From positions 1 to 45,635 of the forward strand of contig VRUD01000032.1 of NCBI GenBank assembly GCA_019456305.1: 45,635 nt of DNA, in the 5' to 3' direction. The stretch comes from Cytophagales bacterium. Lineage in GTDB: Bacteria > Bacteroidota > Bacteroidia > Cytophagales > VRUD01. The notes below the pieces were generated by a model, which was not told the DNA's origin, searched no databases, and saw only the letters and a program-made list of their open reading frames with translations. Shown piece after piece: positions 31,341-39,479 of the stretch. Position numbers and translations under genes: made by a program. The number at the start of each line of letters is the position of its first letter. Position 1 is the first letter of the stretch.

Positions 31341-32171
31341 ATGATGACAATTACAGCCAATGAAGTTAATAAGCTGCGGCAGATGACCGGTGCCGGAATG
31401 ATGGATTGTAAAAAGGCGCTCATTGAATCTGAAGGGAATTTTGAAGCAGCAATTGATATCCTGAGAAAAAGAGGACAGAAAGTTTCTGCTGCCAGGGCAG
31501 ACAAAGAAGCCTATGAAGGAGCTGTTTTTATCAGAACCAATACCAGCGCTACAGAAGGTATAATATTAGCATTGAATTGTGAAACTGATTTTGTTGCCCG
31601 CAATCAGGAATTCATCAAATCAGGTGAAACAATTGCTGATGCTGCTCATGAAAAGAACCCTGATAACATTGAAAAACTGTTAGAACTTTCTGTTGATAAT
31701 AAAAGCGTTAATGAGTATCTTACCGACCTCATGGGAAAGATCGGTGAAAAAGTTTATATCAGTACTTATGAAAAAGTGAAAGCTGAAAAAGTTGTCGGGT
31801 ATGTGCATACTAACGCTAAGCTTGGCGTGTTGGTAGCCTTAAAAGGTATAAATAGTGTTGATACAACTGAAGTAGGTAAGGATGTCGCTTTGCAAATTGC
31901 ATCCATGAATCCTATTGCTGTTGATAAAGATGATATTGATCCCAAAATAATAGAAAAGGAAATAGAAATTGGCAAAGAGCAGGCAAAAGCAGAAGGAAAG
32001 CCGGATGATCTTCAGGAAAAAATTGCCCGTGGTAAGCTCAATAAGTTCTACCAGGATAATACTTTATTAAACCAGAAGTTCGTAAAAGACCCTTCAAAAA
32101 CTGTAGCTCAATTGCTGGATAGCGTTCAAAAGGGGTTGACAGTTTCCGGGTTTAAGAGAGTAGCAATTTAA
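31341..32171 (+). CDS. tsf: Elongation factor Ts
   Basis: About 276 residues. The N-terminal UBA-like domain is ITANEVNKLRQMTGAGMMDC and KKALIESEGNFEAAIDILRK; TEGIILALNCETDFVARNQE is the EF-Tu-contact signature. The EF-Ts core and the C-terminal LLNQKFVKDPSKTVAQLL are intact. EF-Ts exchanges GDP for GTP on EF-Tu. I place the start at 31341 or 31344. The ATG at 31326 lies within GAACACATGAACACA repeat words and adds MNTFK, absent from usual homologues. It ends 2 bp before a perfect 26-bp hairpin. Confidence 0.96.
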   Translation: MMTITANEVNKLRQMTGAGMMDCKKALIESEGNFEAAIDILRKRGQKVSAARADKEAYEGAVFIRTNTSATEGIILALNCETDFVARNQEFIKSGETIADAAHEKNPDNIEKLLELSVDNKSVNEYLTDLMGKIGEKVYISTYEKVKAEKVVGYVHTNAKLGVLVALKGINSVDTTEVGKDVALQIASMNPIAVDKDDIDPKIIEKEIEIGKEQAKAEGKPDDLQEKIARGKLNKFYQDNTLLNQKFVKDPSKTVAQLLDSVQKGLTVSGFKRVAI

Positions 32172-32172
32172 A

Positions 32173-32235
32173 TGCGCATAGCGCATAGCGTAGAGACGTC
32201 CAAATTGGGCGTCTCTACGCTATGCGCTATGCGCA
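32173..32235. repeat. Perfect 26-bp GCGCATAGC hairpin between tsf and ridA
   Basis: Arms 32173-32198 and 32210-32235 match at all 26 positions; the loop is 11 bp. It is built of GCGCATAGC words plus GTAGAGACG. The right arm encodes the last residues (IAHSA) and the TAG of the convergent ridA gene. Without T-run, but the strong stem may end transcription from both sides. Confidence 0.92.
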
Positions 32236-32648
32236 ATACATTTCAGCTCAATGGCTATAGGCGTAGGGAGGCTTTTCACTTCTACGGTTGTTCTGCATGG
32301 CTGGTTGTCTTTGAAATATTCCCCATAGATCTTATTGTAAATTTCAAAATCATCTTTCATATTGGTAAGAAATACTGTAACATCTATTAATTTATCCCAA
32401 CCCGAGCCGGCATCTTCTAATATCTGCCTTACGTTTTTAAAAACAGCGTGGCATTGCCTGGCAATATCATGATCAATTATATTTCCATTTTTATCTAATT
32501 TAACTCCCGGTATATCTTTTGAGCCACGCACTCTTGGCCCTACTCCTGACAAAAATAGTAAGTTGTCAACCCTGCGTGCATGGGGATAAAGTCCAACTGG
32601 TTCCGGGGCTTTCTCTGATCTGATAAGTTCGTGATTTTTCTTATTCAT
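32220..32648 (-). CDS. RidA (YjgF/YER057c) family protein
   Basis: About 142 residues from the ATG at 32648; an in-frame ATG at 32681 would add TRYKLQTIQV, not typical of the family. SEKAPEPVGLYPHARRVDNL, LFLSGVGPRV, DIARQCHAVFKNVRQILEDA, VTVFLTNM and CRTTVEVKSLP match RidA proteins. These act as enamine/imine deaminases; this one resembles the 2-aminomuconate-deaminase-like branch. The family usually ends with I/VEI..I(A); here the terminal CIAHSA and TAG stop come from the GCGCATAG repeat. Confidence 0.87.
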   Translation of the reverse strand: MNKKNHELIRSEKAPEPVGLYPHARRVDNLLFLSGVGPRVRGSKDIPGVKLDKNGNIIDHDIARQCHAVFKNVRQILEDAGSGWDKLIDVTVFLTNMKDDFEIYNKIYGEYFKDNQPCRTTVEVKSLPTPIAIELKCIAHSA

Positions 32649-32685
32649 AACTTGGATGGTTTGTAATTTATACCTTGTCAATCAG

Positions 32686-32850
32686 TTGTAATTCGGTTGT
32701 AATTCGGTTGAATTACCATTGAATTACCATTGAATTACCAACAAATTACCATTGAATTACCATTGAATTACCATTGAATTACTATTGAATTACTATTGAA
32801 TTACCATTGAATTACCATTGAATTACCATTGAATTACCATTGAATTACTA
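32686..32850. repeat. Tandem array of GAATTACCATT units
   Basis: About 14 copies of an 11-bp unit, ATTGAATTACC, with single-base variants, preceded by GTAATTCGG copies in the opposite sense (so that the ends can pair). It fills the space between the ridA start and the stop of the LRR gene, touching the latter. A short array of the same word is at 14447-14480, before the TPR gene. Confidence 0.93.
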
Positions 32851-33720
32851 TCAAAAGTATATCGTACAACCAGGCAGTGAATCCTTAATTTTCTTTTTTT
32901 CCACATGATTCAGTGGATTTCCGACAAGATTAAGTGTGGTTAATTTTTTTAAAGTTATTATTTCGCCAGGCATAGAAGTAAGTTCATTAAATGCAAGGTC
33001 TAATTCAACCAATGAGTGTAAATTGCCAATTGAGGCAGGGATATTTTTTAAGTCGTTATTCCGCAGAAAAAGATGCTGCAGGTGTGTTAATTTACCAATT
33101 TCATCAGGCAGTGTGGTTAGCTGGTTTTTGTTAAGGTTTAGTCCTTTAATTTTAGTGTTATTTCCAATTGCCTGGCTAAGCGAAGTTAATTTATTGCTGC
33201 TAAGGTCCATAAAAATGAGATTTTTGAAATTAGAAATAGCTTCGGGTAACTGAGCAAGTTTATTATTATATAAATTTAGCTTTAATATGTTTATCATCTT
33301 CTTTGAGTTTTCCGGCAGGTCATACAAAATTTTTGAGCTAAAGTCTGCACAAAACACTATTTCAGGTTCAAAGAAAGCTGATAGTAAATGAAAACATTCG
33401 CTCATACAATCACTTTCAAGCATTGTGAAAGCAGGGGTATTTCCAAAAGTTAACGCCTCCACCAGGTCATAACAAGGTTCGTTATTATGAAATCCTACAC
33501 TTTCTGCCAGGAGCTTTTTTGCCCTGGCTCTTTGATAATACGCATCTGCATAGCCGGGTTTAGTACTTATTGCACTGGTAAAATCTCCGATTGCTTTGAT
33601 ATAATCTTTTTTATTGATCTTATCAATCCCGCTTTTATAAAAAGAATTGGGGTTGGATTGGGCATAACTTTGCAAGGCAATGTTAATAATGATCACTAAA
33701 ACAGTTAAAAGACTTTTCAT
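32851..33720 (-). CDS. Exported TPR plus leucine-rich repeat protein
   Basis: About 289 residues from the ATG at 33720, giving a signal peptide MKSLLTVLVIIINIALQSYA. An upstream ATG at 33780 overlaps the promoter and is rejected. A TPR-like pair (FYKSGIDKINKKDYIKAIGD, YADAYYQRARAKKLLAES) precedes about six LRR units (LKLNLYNNKLAQLPEA, LNLNKNQLTTLPDE, LFLRNNDLKNIPAS). Its C-terminal half resembles the LRR protein at 16724. Probable surface or periplasmic binding protein. Divergent from ruvX. Confidence 0.85.
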   Translation of the reverse strand: MKSLLTVLVIIINIALQSYAQSNPNSFYKSGIDKINKKDYIKAIGDFTSAISTKPGYADAYYQRARAKKLLAESVGFHNNEPCYDLVEALTFGNTPAFTMLESDCMSECFHLLSAFFEPEIVFCADFSSKILYDLPENSKKMINILKLNLYNNKLAQLPEAISNFKNLIFMDLSSNKLTSLSQAIGNNTKIKGLNLNKNQLTTLPDEIGKLTHLQHLFLRNNDLKNIPASIGNLHSLVELDLAFNELTSMPGEIITLKKLTTLNLVGNPLNHVEKKKIKDSLPGCTIYF

Positions 33721-33749
33721 ATGGTTTGGCTTTATTAGCTTCCAGGCTG

Positions 33750-33780
33750 CAAATTTAATATTAACTAATTGGTTTTGCAA
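33750..33780 (-). promoter_or_regulatory. Bacteroidota promoter for the TPR/LRR gene
   Basis: On the minus strand TTG (33780-33778), 20 bp, TAAATTTG (33757-33750). Spacing and sequence fit the -33/-7 pattern. It places transcription just upstream of the ATG at 33720 and argues against the longer frame. Confidence 0.65.
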
Positions 33781-33794
33781 TGCTCTCTTATAGT

Positions 33795-33827
33795 TTTGTT
33801 CATATTAAAACTTTTTTATTAACTTTG
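33795..33827 (+). promoter_or_regulatory. Bacteroidota promoter for ruvX
   Basis: TTTG (33795-33798), 21 bp, TAACTTTG (33820-33827), 61 bp before the ruvX start. It faces away from the TPR/LRR promoter, leaving a compact divergent control region. Confidence 0.65.
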
Positions 33828-33888
33828 CTCTGCACTTTAAGGTTGAATGTGCTTATTAAAAATGAAATTATAAAATCACTAAATATAA

Positions 33889-34311
33889 ATGGGAAGAATA
33901 TTAGCTCTGGACTATGGTACTAAACGGGTGGGAATAGCTGTTACCGATCCTTCTGAAATTATTGCAACACCATTAGAAACAATTCATTCAAAAGATATTC
34001 TTGAGTTTTTAAAAATATATAATGAGAAAGAAAATATAAAAAGTTTTGTAGTGGGTCTTCCCAAAAAGTTAAATAACACGGACACCCACGCAACAAAACC
34101 TGTCAGGATGTTTGTCAGGCAGTTAGGAAAAAAATTCCCCGGCAAAAAAATTCATTTATGTGACGAGCGATTTACCTCAAAAATAGCTCAACAAGCTATG
34201 TTGGAAGGGGGAATGAAAAAAAAGGACAGGCAAAATAAAGCAAACGTGGATAAAATAAGTGCAACCATCATTTTGCAATCTTATTTAGAAAGCAGGAAGC
34301 ATAGAGCATAG
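33889..34311 (+). CDS. ruvX: Putative Holliday junction resolvase RuvX (YqgF)
   Basis: A 140-residue RNase H-fold protein. LALDYGTKRVGIAVTD holds the first catalytic Asp, SFVVGLPKKLNN the core strand, and CDERFTSKIAQ the Glu/Arg motif; DKISATIILQSYLES ends the domain. The family has been assigned to Holliday junction resolution and to 16S rRNA 5'-end maturation. The final residues KHRA and the TAG stop are encoded by GCATAGAGCATAG repeat words. def follows 49 bp later. Confidence 0.9.
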   Translation: MGRILALDYGTKRVGIAVTDPSEIIATPLETIHSKDILEFLKIYNEKENIKSFVVGLPKKLNNTDTHATKPVRMFVRQLGKKFPGKKIHLCDERFTSKIAQQAMLEGGMKKKDRQNKANVDKISATIILQSYLESRKHRA

Positions 34312-34317
34312 AGCAGA

Positions 34318-34336
34318 GCCCCGCCTGTGGCGGGGC
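34318..34336 (+). repeat. GCCCCGCC-TGT-GGCGGGGC hairpin between ruvX and def
   Basis: A perfect 8-bp G/C stem with a 3-nt loop, 25 bp before the def start codon. It is a relative of the TCCCG...CGGGA palindromes. Without a T-run, so a terminator call is weak. Confidence 0.7.
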
Positions 34337-34360
34337 CCTGCACTATTAATTTTCAATTCC

Positions 34361-34942
34361 ATGATTTACCCCATTGTAGCATACGGAGATCCTATTCTTA
34401 AGAAAGTCACAAAAGAGATTGAAGAAGGGTCAATTGATATTAAGAAGCTTTCAGAAGATATGTTTGAGACCATGAACAATGCGTTTGGTGTAGGACTGGC
34501 AGCTCCTCAAATAGATATGGGTATAAGATTGTTTGTAGTTGACGGTAAAAATGCTGCCGAAGAAGAAGAAATCGCTGAATTTAAAAAGGTTTTTGTAAAC
34601 CCGGAGATCTTATCCGAAAATGGAGAAGCATGGGGTTATGTTGAAGGATGTCTGAGCATTCCCACTATAAGAGAGGAAATTACCAGGCAAAGAATTGTGA
34701 GAGTACATTACTTTGATGAAAACTGGAATGAGCATGAAGAAGAATTTGAAGGGGTAAAAGCAAGGATCATTCTTCATGAATACGACCATCTTGAAGGGGT
34801 CTTATTTACCGACCACCTGTCCGGTTTGCAGAAGCGGGTATTGAAAAGCAAGCTATTAAATATCAGCAAAGGGAATGTGGAAGTGGATTATGATATGAAA
34901 TTTCCCCTCAAGAAGAAATCTGCAATTATATTCAAGAGTTAA
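34361..34942 (+). CDS. def: Peptide deformylase
   Basis: A 193-residue metalloenzyme that removes the formyl group from nascent proteins. Motif 1 GVGLAAPQ (43-50), motif 2 EGCLSIP (95-101, with the metal-binding Cys) and motif 3 HEYDH (139-143, two metal-binding His and the catalytic Glu) are complete. Normal length. Probably co-transcribed with ruvX, a common Bacteroidota pair. Confidence 0.97.
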   Translation: MIYPIVAYGDPILKKVTKEIEEGSIDIKKLSEDMFETMNNAFGVGLAAPQIDMGIRLFVVDGKNAAEEEEIAEFKKVFVNPEILSENGEAWGYVEGCLSIPTIREEITRQRIVRVHYFDENWNEHEEEFEGVKARIILHEYDHLEGVLFTDHLSGLQKRVLKSKLLNISKGNVEVDYDMKFPLKKKSAIIFKS

Positions 34943-34991
34943 CAATTGACAGTAGGCAATATTGTCAACTGTCAATTGTCTACTGTCAACT
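34942..34991. repeat. TTGTCTACTGTCAACTG words between def and nrdA
   Basis: ACAATTGACAGTAGGCAATA and CTGTCAATTGTCTACTGTC form an imperfect inverted repeat between the convergent def and nrdA stops. The same word (TTGTCTACTGTCAACTGCC) sits beyond the nrdB stop at 37661-37684. Confidence 0.8.
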
Positions 34992-34994
34992 GGA

Positions 34995-37439
34995 TTAGCT
35001 TCCACAAGATTCACACTCATCAGGATCATCCAATGAGCATTGCATATCGCTGATTTTCACTTTCACTGACTCTTTATGAAGCTTCAACTTTGCTGATTTG
35101 GTTCCGGAGGATTTCTGAGGATTGACAGACCGGTTCTCTTTATTGGTTTCAACAGTCTCTAATACTGCTTCAGGTTGTTTCTCCACAGTAAATTTGATCG
35201 CATCCACCGCTGATTTGGATCTCAGGTAATACATGCCTGTTTTAAGTCCTTTTTTCCAGGCATAGAAGTGCATTGAAGTAAGCTTGCCAAAATTAGGGTC
35301 TTGAATGTGGATATTCAGGCTCTGGCTTTGACAAATATAGGCGCCTCTGTCGGCAGCCATATCTATGATCGCTTTTTGTTTGATCTCCCAGACTGTCTTA
35401 TAAAGGTCTTTGATATTTTGAGGGATTTCCTTAATATCCTGGATAGACCCGTTTAACTCAATGATCTTATTCTTCATCTCATTATTCCAGACATTCAAGT
35501 TGATCAGATCTTTTAGCAGGTGTTTATTTACTACCACAAACTCACCGGAAAGCACTCTTCTTGTATAGATGTTTGAGGTGTAGGGTTCAAAACATTCATT
35601 ATTCCCCATGATCTGGGAAGTTGAGGCAGTAGGCATTGGCGCTAAGAGAAGTGAGTTTCTTACACCATACTTCTTAACTTGTTTTTTAAGCTTATCCCAA
35701 TCCCACCTTCCGGAAGCTGGTTTAACATCCCACATATCAAACTGGAAAATACCTTGTGAAACAGGAGAACCTTCGTAAGTTTCGTAGGAGCCATCTTTTT
35801 TTGCCAGGTCATTGGATGCTGTCATTGCAGCAAAGTACATTGTTTCAAATATGTCTTTGTTTATCCCCCTTGACTCCTCTGAATCAAAGGGCATTTTGAG
35901 CATGATGAAAGTATCAGCCAGCCCCTGAACACCGATACCGATGGGTCTGTGACGCAGATTTGACCGCCTGGCTTCTTCAACAGGGTAATAATTAATATCG
36001 ATGATCTTGTTGAGGTTTTTAGTAACTATATAAGTCACATCATATAATTTCTGATGATCAAATTTGCCATCAATCACATATTTTGGTAATGAAATGGAAG
36101 CCAAATTACAGACAGCAACTTCATCAGGTGAGGTATATTCTACAATTTCAGTGCAAAGATTGCTGGATTTAATAGTACCCAGGTTCTTTTGATTTGATTT
36201 TAGATTACACGCATCTTTATAGAGCATGTAAGGAGTACCGGTTTCGATTTGAGCTTGCAATATTTCAAACCAGAGTTCCTGTGCTTTCACAACTTTTCTC
36301 GGTTTGCCTTCGCGCTCATATTTTTCATACAGCTTTTCAAACTTTTCACCATAGCATTCTGTCAGTCCTGGCGCTTCATTAGGGCAAAACAATGACCATT
36401 CTTCATTATCTTCAACTCTTTTCATGAAGAGGTCAGGAATCCAGAGAGCATAAAACAGGTCTCTTGCTCTGAGCTCTTCTTTGCCTACATTTTTTCTCAG
36501 ATCCAGGAATTCAAAAATATCAGAATGCCATGGCTCCAGGTATATGGCAAAAGCGCCCTTTCTTTTTCCACCGCCCTGGTCAACATATCTTGCCGTATCA
36601 TTAAACACTTTTAGCATTGGCACCAAGCCATCCGATGTGCCCCCCGTACCCTTGATATATGATCCGGTTGCCCTGATATTATGAACACTCAACCCGATGC
36701 CGCCAGCAGATTGCGAGATTTTGGCGCATTGTTTCAGCGTGTCATAAATACCTTCAATACTGTCTTCTTTCATCGTAAGCAGGAAGCACGAAGAGAGCTG
36801 AGATTTAGGAGTACCTGCATTGAATAAGGTAGGCGTAGCATGCGTAAACCATTTTTCAGATAGCAATTCATAAGTCTCAATAGCAGTATCAATATCAGCC
36901 TTATGAATACCCAGAGCCACACGCATGAGCATGTGCTGGGGACGTTCTACAACTTTGCCATCCATTCTTAAGAGGTAAGATCGTTCTAAAGTTTTGAAGC
37001 CAAAATAATCATAATGAAAATCTCTGTCGTAAATGATAGTAGAATCAAGCAAGGCGGCATTTTTGCGTATAACTTCATAGACATCTTTAGCGATCATAGG
37101 CGCATTTTCACCGGTTTCAGGATTTACATGGGTATAGAGCCTTTTCATCGTGTTTGAAAAGGACTTACTGGTGCGTTTATGCAGGTTAGAGACAGCGATC
37201 CTGGCGGACAATTTAGCATAATCAGGATGCCTGGTGGTCAAAGAAGCGGCAGTTTCGGCAGCAAGCTGGTCAAGCTCTACGGTAGTTACCCCCTCATAGA
37301 TGCCTTCAATGACTTTTTTAGCGATATCAACGGATTCAACATATTCCATGTTCAACCCATAGCACAGCTTCTCAATCCGTGCTGTGATCTTGTCGAATTT
37401 GACAGATTCATGTCTGCCGTCTCTTTTGATTACGTACAT
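34995..37439 (-). CDS. nrdA: Class Ia ribonucleoside-diphosphate reductase, alpha subunit
   Basis: An 814-residue protein that reduces ribonucleoside diphosphates to deoxy forms. The N-terminal ATP-cone (about 1-90, [20 protein letters not shown]) gives allosteric control. The active-site cysteines are seen in [17 protein letters not shown] and [26 protein letters not shown] and the C-terminal ECESCGS (redox-shuttle Cys pair) are typical. The region between the core end and the last Cys pair is low-complexity. It is downstream of nrdB on the same strand, separated by 248 bp with a large inverted repeat. Confidence 0.97.
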   Translation of the reverse strand: MYVIKRDGRHESVKFDKITARIEKLCYGLNMEYVESVDIAKKVIEGIYEGVTTVELDQLAAETAASLTTRHPDYAKLSARIAVSNLHKRTSKSFSNTMKRLYTHVNPETGENAPMIAKDVYEVIRKNAALLDSTIIYDRDFHYDYFGFKTLERSYLLRMDGKVVERPQHMLMRVALGIHKADIDTAIETYELLSEKWFTHATPTLFNAGTPKSQLSSCFLLTMKEDSIEGIYDTLKQCAKISQSAGGIGLSVHNIRATGSYIKGTGGTSDGLVPMLKVFNDTARYVDQGGGKRKGAFAIYLEPWHSDIFEFLDLRKNVGKEELRARDLFYALWIPDLFMKRVEDNEEWSLFCPNEAPGLTECYGEKFEKLYEKYEREGKPRKVVKAQELWFEILQAQIETGTPYMLYKDACNLKSNQKNLGTIKSSNLCTEIVEYTSPDEVAVCNLASISLPKYVIDGKFDHQKLYDVTYIVTKNLNKIIDINYYPVEEARRSNLRHRPIGIGVQGLADTFIMLKMPFDSEESRGINKDIFETMYFAAMTASNDLAKKDGSYETYEGSPVSQGIFQFDMWDVKPASGRWDWDKLKKQVKKYGVRNSLLLAPMPTASTSQIMGNNECFEPYTSNIYTRRVLSGEFVVVNKHLLKDLINLNVWNNEMKNKIIELNGSIQDIKEIPQNIKDLYKTVWEIKQKAIIDMAADRGAYICQSQSLNIHIQDPNFGKLTSMHFYAWKKGLKTGMYYLRSKSAVDAIKFTVEKQPEAVLETVETNKENRSVNPQKSSGTKSAKLKLHKESVKVKISDMQCSLDDPDECESCGS

Positions 37440-37518
37440 GGTTTAAAAGTATTGAGTATTGATATTTTAGTATTTAGATAAAATAATTCAAGTCTTAGCA
37501 CGCACACCTTAAGTATCT

Positions 37519-37614
37519 ATAGGGCATCTCTAAAAACTACACCATACATTCCCCTCTATCAAGAGGGGCAAGGGGTGTGTTTTAAAAAATATGTAGTTTT
37601 TAGAGATGCCCTAT
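37519..37614. repeat. 96-bp element with perfect 23-bp inverted ends
   Basis: Arms 37519-37541 and 37592-37614 (ATAGGGCATCTCTAAAAACT and complement) match exactly. Nested inside is CCCCTCT-ATCA-AGAGGGG followed by GGGGTGTGT, the same family as 12382-12531. It lies between nrdB and nrdA, where it must be transcribed if they share a transcript. 37615-37687 holds only a T-tract and the TGTCAACTGCC words of the nrdB end. Confidence 0.92.
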
Positions 37615-37660
37615 GGTTTTAAAACTTTTTTGCAAGTTATAATTTTTTTTTTGAATTTCA

Positions 37661-37684
37661 TTGTCTACTGTCAACTGCCTACTG
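37661..37684. repeat. TTGTCTACTGTCAACTGCC word at the nrdB 3' end
   Basis: The same word as at 34942-34991, here as a single arm a few bases beyond the nrdB stop. Confidence 0.6.
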
Positions 37685-37687
37685 AGT

Positions 37688-38677
37688 TCAAAACTCCTCA
37701 TTCAAGCTAAACTTCTGACTTTCTTTTTCACCAATCACGCCTGCTTTTTGGTACTCTCCTACTCTTTTTTCAAAGAAATTGGTTTTACCCTGCAGCGAGA
37801 TCATTTCCATAAAGTCAAATGGGTTGGTTGAATTATATATTTTTGGATAACCCAACGCAACCAGCAGCCTGTCAGCTACAAACTCAATATACTGTGACAT
37901 CAATTTTGAGTTCATACCAATCAGTTTAACGGGAAGTGCATCAACTACGAACTCTTGTTCAATTTTTACTGCGTCTTCAATAAGTTGATAAACTCTTTCT
38001 TTAGAAAGTTTATTTTTAATGTATTTGGTATAAAGCAGGCAGGCAAAATCACAATGCATACCTTCATCGCGGGATATTAATTCATTGGAGAAGCTCAAAC
38101 CCGGCATTAACCCTCTTTTTTTGAGCCAGAAAATAGAACAGAAACTGCCCGAAAAGAAGATACCCTCAACGACTGCAAAGGCAATAAGTCTTTCTATAAA
38201 GTCACCGCTTTCGATCCACCTGATAGCCCATTCCCCTTTTTTCTTGACGCAGGGTACGGTTTCCAGCGCGTTTAATAACCTGTTTTTTTCCTTTGGGTCT
38301 TTAATGTAGGTATCAATTAATAGAGAATAGGTCTCAGAATGGATATTTTCCATCATGATCTGAAACCCGTAGAAGCATTTTGCTTCGGGGTACTGTACTT
38401 CTTTCATAAAATTCACAGCAAGGTTTTCATTCACAATGCCATCACTGGCAGCAAAAAAAGCAAGTACGTGTGAAATAAAGTGTTTTTCACCGTCATTTAG
38501 CTTTTTCCAGTCAGAAATATCCTGGTTGAGGTCTATTTCTTCTGCTGTCCAGAAGCTTGCTTCTTCTTTTTTATACATTTCCCAGATGTCATTATGTTCT
38601 ATGGGAAATAATACGAACCTGTTCGGGTTTTCCTTTAACAATGGTTCTTCAACAAGGGTCATGGTTTCTGTGCTCAT
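37688..38677 (-). CDS. nrdB: Class Ia ribonucleoside-diphosphate reductase, beta subunit
   Basis: A 329-residue radical-generating subunit. [15 protein letters not shown] begins the ferritin-like fold; ENIHSETYS shows the E-x2-H iron ligands with a Tyr four residues after the His, the place of the radical tyrosine in class Ia enzymes; [12 protein letters not shown] and DEGMHCDFA hold the other carboxylate and His ligands. The C-terminus (SLNEEF) would dock to NrdA. The enzyme is oxygen-dependent, which implies aerobic or microaerobic growth. It is followed by nrdA. Confidence 0.97.
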   Translation of the reverse strand: MSTETMTLVEEPLLKENPNRFVLFPIEHNDIWEMYKKEEASFWTAEEIDLNQDISDWKKLNDGEKHFISHVLAFFAASDGIVNENLAVNFMKEVQYPEAKCFYGFQIMMENIHSETYSLLIDTYIKDPKEKNRLLNALETVPCVKKKGEWAIRWIESGDFIERLIAFAVVEGIFFSGSFCSIFWLKKRGLMPGLSFSNELISRDEGMHCDFACLLYTKYIKNKLSKERVYQLIEDAVKIEQEFVVDALPVKLIGMNSKLMSQYIEFVADRLLVALGYPKIYNSTNPFDFMEMISLQGKTNFFEKRVGEYQKAGVIGEKESQKFSLNEEF

Positions 38678-38720
38678 AATTCTTAGTTATTTTTAGGGTT
38701 AAAAAAAGAACTTGTCTGCC

Positions 38721-38742
38721 CTGTCCCCCCGAGTACCCGGGG
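38721..38742. repeat. CCCCGAGTACCCGGGG palindrome unit upstream of nrdB
   Basis: CTGTCCCCCCGAGTACCCGG is almost the same unit as the one translated inside the ZIP gene (15142-15163). It lies 44 bp upstream of the nrdB start. The rest of the gap up to 38972 is A/T-rich, with no clear signal. Confidence 0.7.
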
Positions 38743-38972
38743 TTGGGATGATATTGTAAAAACTAATGCAGAAAATTGCAAGAGGCTGTTGGAATTTATA
38801 CTGCATTATATGGGGCACAAATATACAACAATTTATTTGAAACCTAATAATCTTTTTTATAATAAAATTTATTTTGACCTTTATAAAAATCTGATAGGGG
38901 ATAATTTGCTTTTTAATATAACTGGTAGTAAATTCGTGATCTTTTTTGATGACTTATAAAAAATTATTCAAC

Positions 38973-39479
38973 ATGAAAATTCTATTGTATATAGTAATCA
39001 TTCTTTTTAGCATTAATTTAGGTAATGCTCAAGTATTAAAAAATAAACAAATCTATTTTGGATATGGATTTTATGAAGCAATTAATATTGGAATGAAACA
39101 TATCATTGATCAACATAATATAATTGGTCTATCAATTGGTTCAAACTTTCATTTACTTAATAATGAAAAATATTATGCAATAGAATTAGAATATGATAGA
39201 TCAATATTTAATAACAATAATAAGATAAATAATTGGTTTTTTATTAATAAAATAATATATTGGAACTTAGAGGATAAATACTACCTCTGGAAAGTTTTAT
39301 CATGGTCTCCATGTTTAGGTAAATACATTTATTTTACTGATAAAATTGGTAGTCTAATTGATATAGGACCATTATTTAATCTTGTTCTTTACAATAAAAG
39401 AAAAACCTTTGAAGAAGTAGGTTGGCCTTATAAAATTATGCCTAACTTTAGAATAGAATTATTTTATAATATAAAATGA
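38973..39479 (+). CDS. Small exported protein of unknown family
   Basis: I do not recognise it. From the ATG at 38973 it is 168 residues with a signal peptide MKILLYIVIILFSINLGNAQ. An earlier ATG at 38946 would add nine residues before the leader. The mature part has alternating hydrophobic/aromatic strands (IYFGYGFYEAINIGMKHIID, NIIGLSIGSNFHLL) like a small outer-membrane beta-barrel. Its base composition is more A/T-rich than the neighbours. Its stop overlaps the start of the GDPD-like gene (ATGA), so the two form an operon. Confidence 0.65.
   Translation: MKILLYIVIILFSINLGNAQVLKNKQIYFGYGFYEAINIGMKHIIDQHNIIGLSIGSNFHLLNNEKYYAIELEYDRSIFNNNNKINNWFFINKIIYWNLEDKYYLWKVLSWSPCLGKYIYFTDKIGSLIDIGPLFNLVLYNKRKTFEEVGWPYKIMPNFRIELFYNIK

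Noticed and set aside
32172-32390. 72-residue + strand frame beginning MRIAHSVET
   Set aside because: It is the read-through of the 26-bp GCGCATAGC hairpin and the antisense of ridA.
32686-32850. Direct repeat array as CRISPR or replication iterons
   Set aside because: 11-bp units are contiguous without spacers. No rep or dnaA gene is nearby and the neighbours are ridA and an LRR gene, so an origin is not supported.
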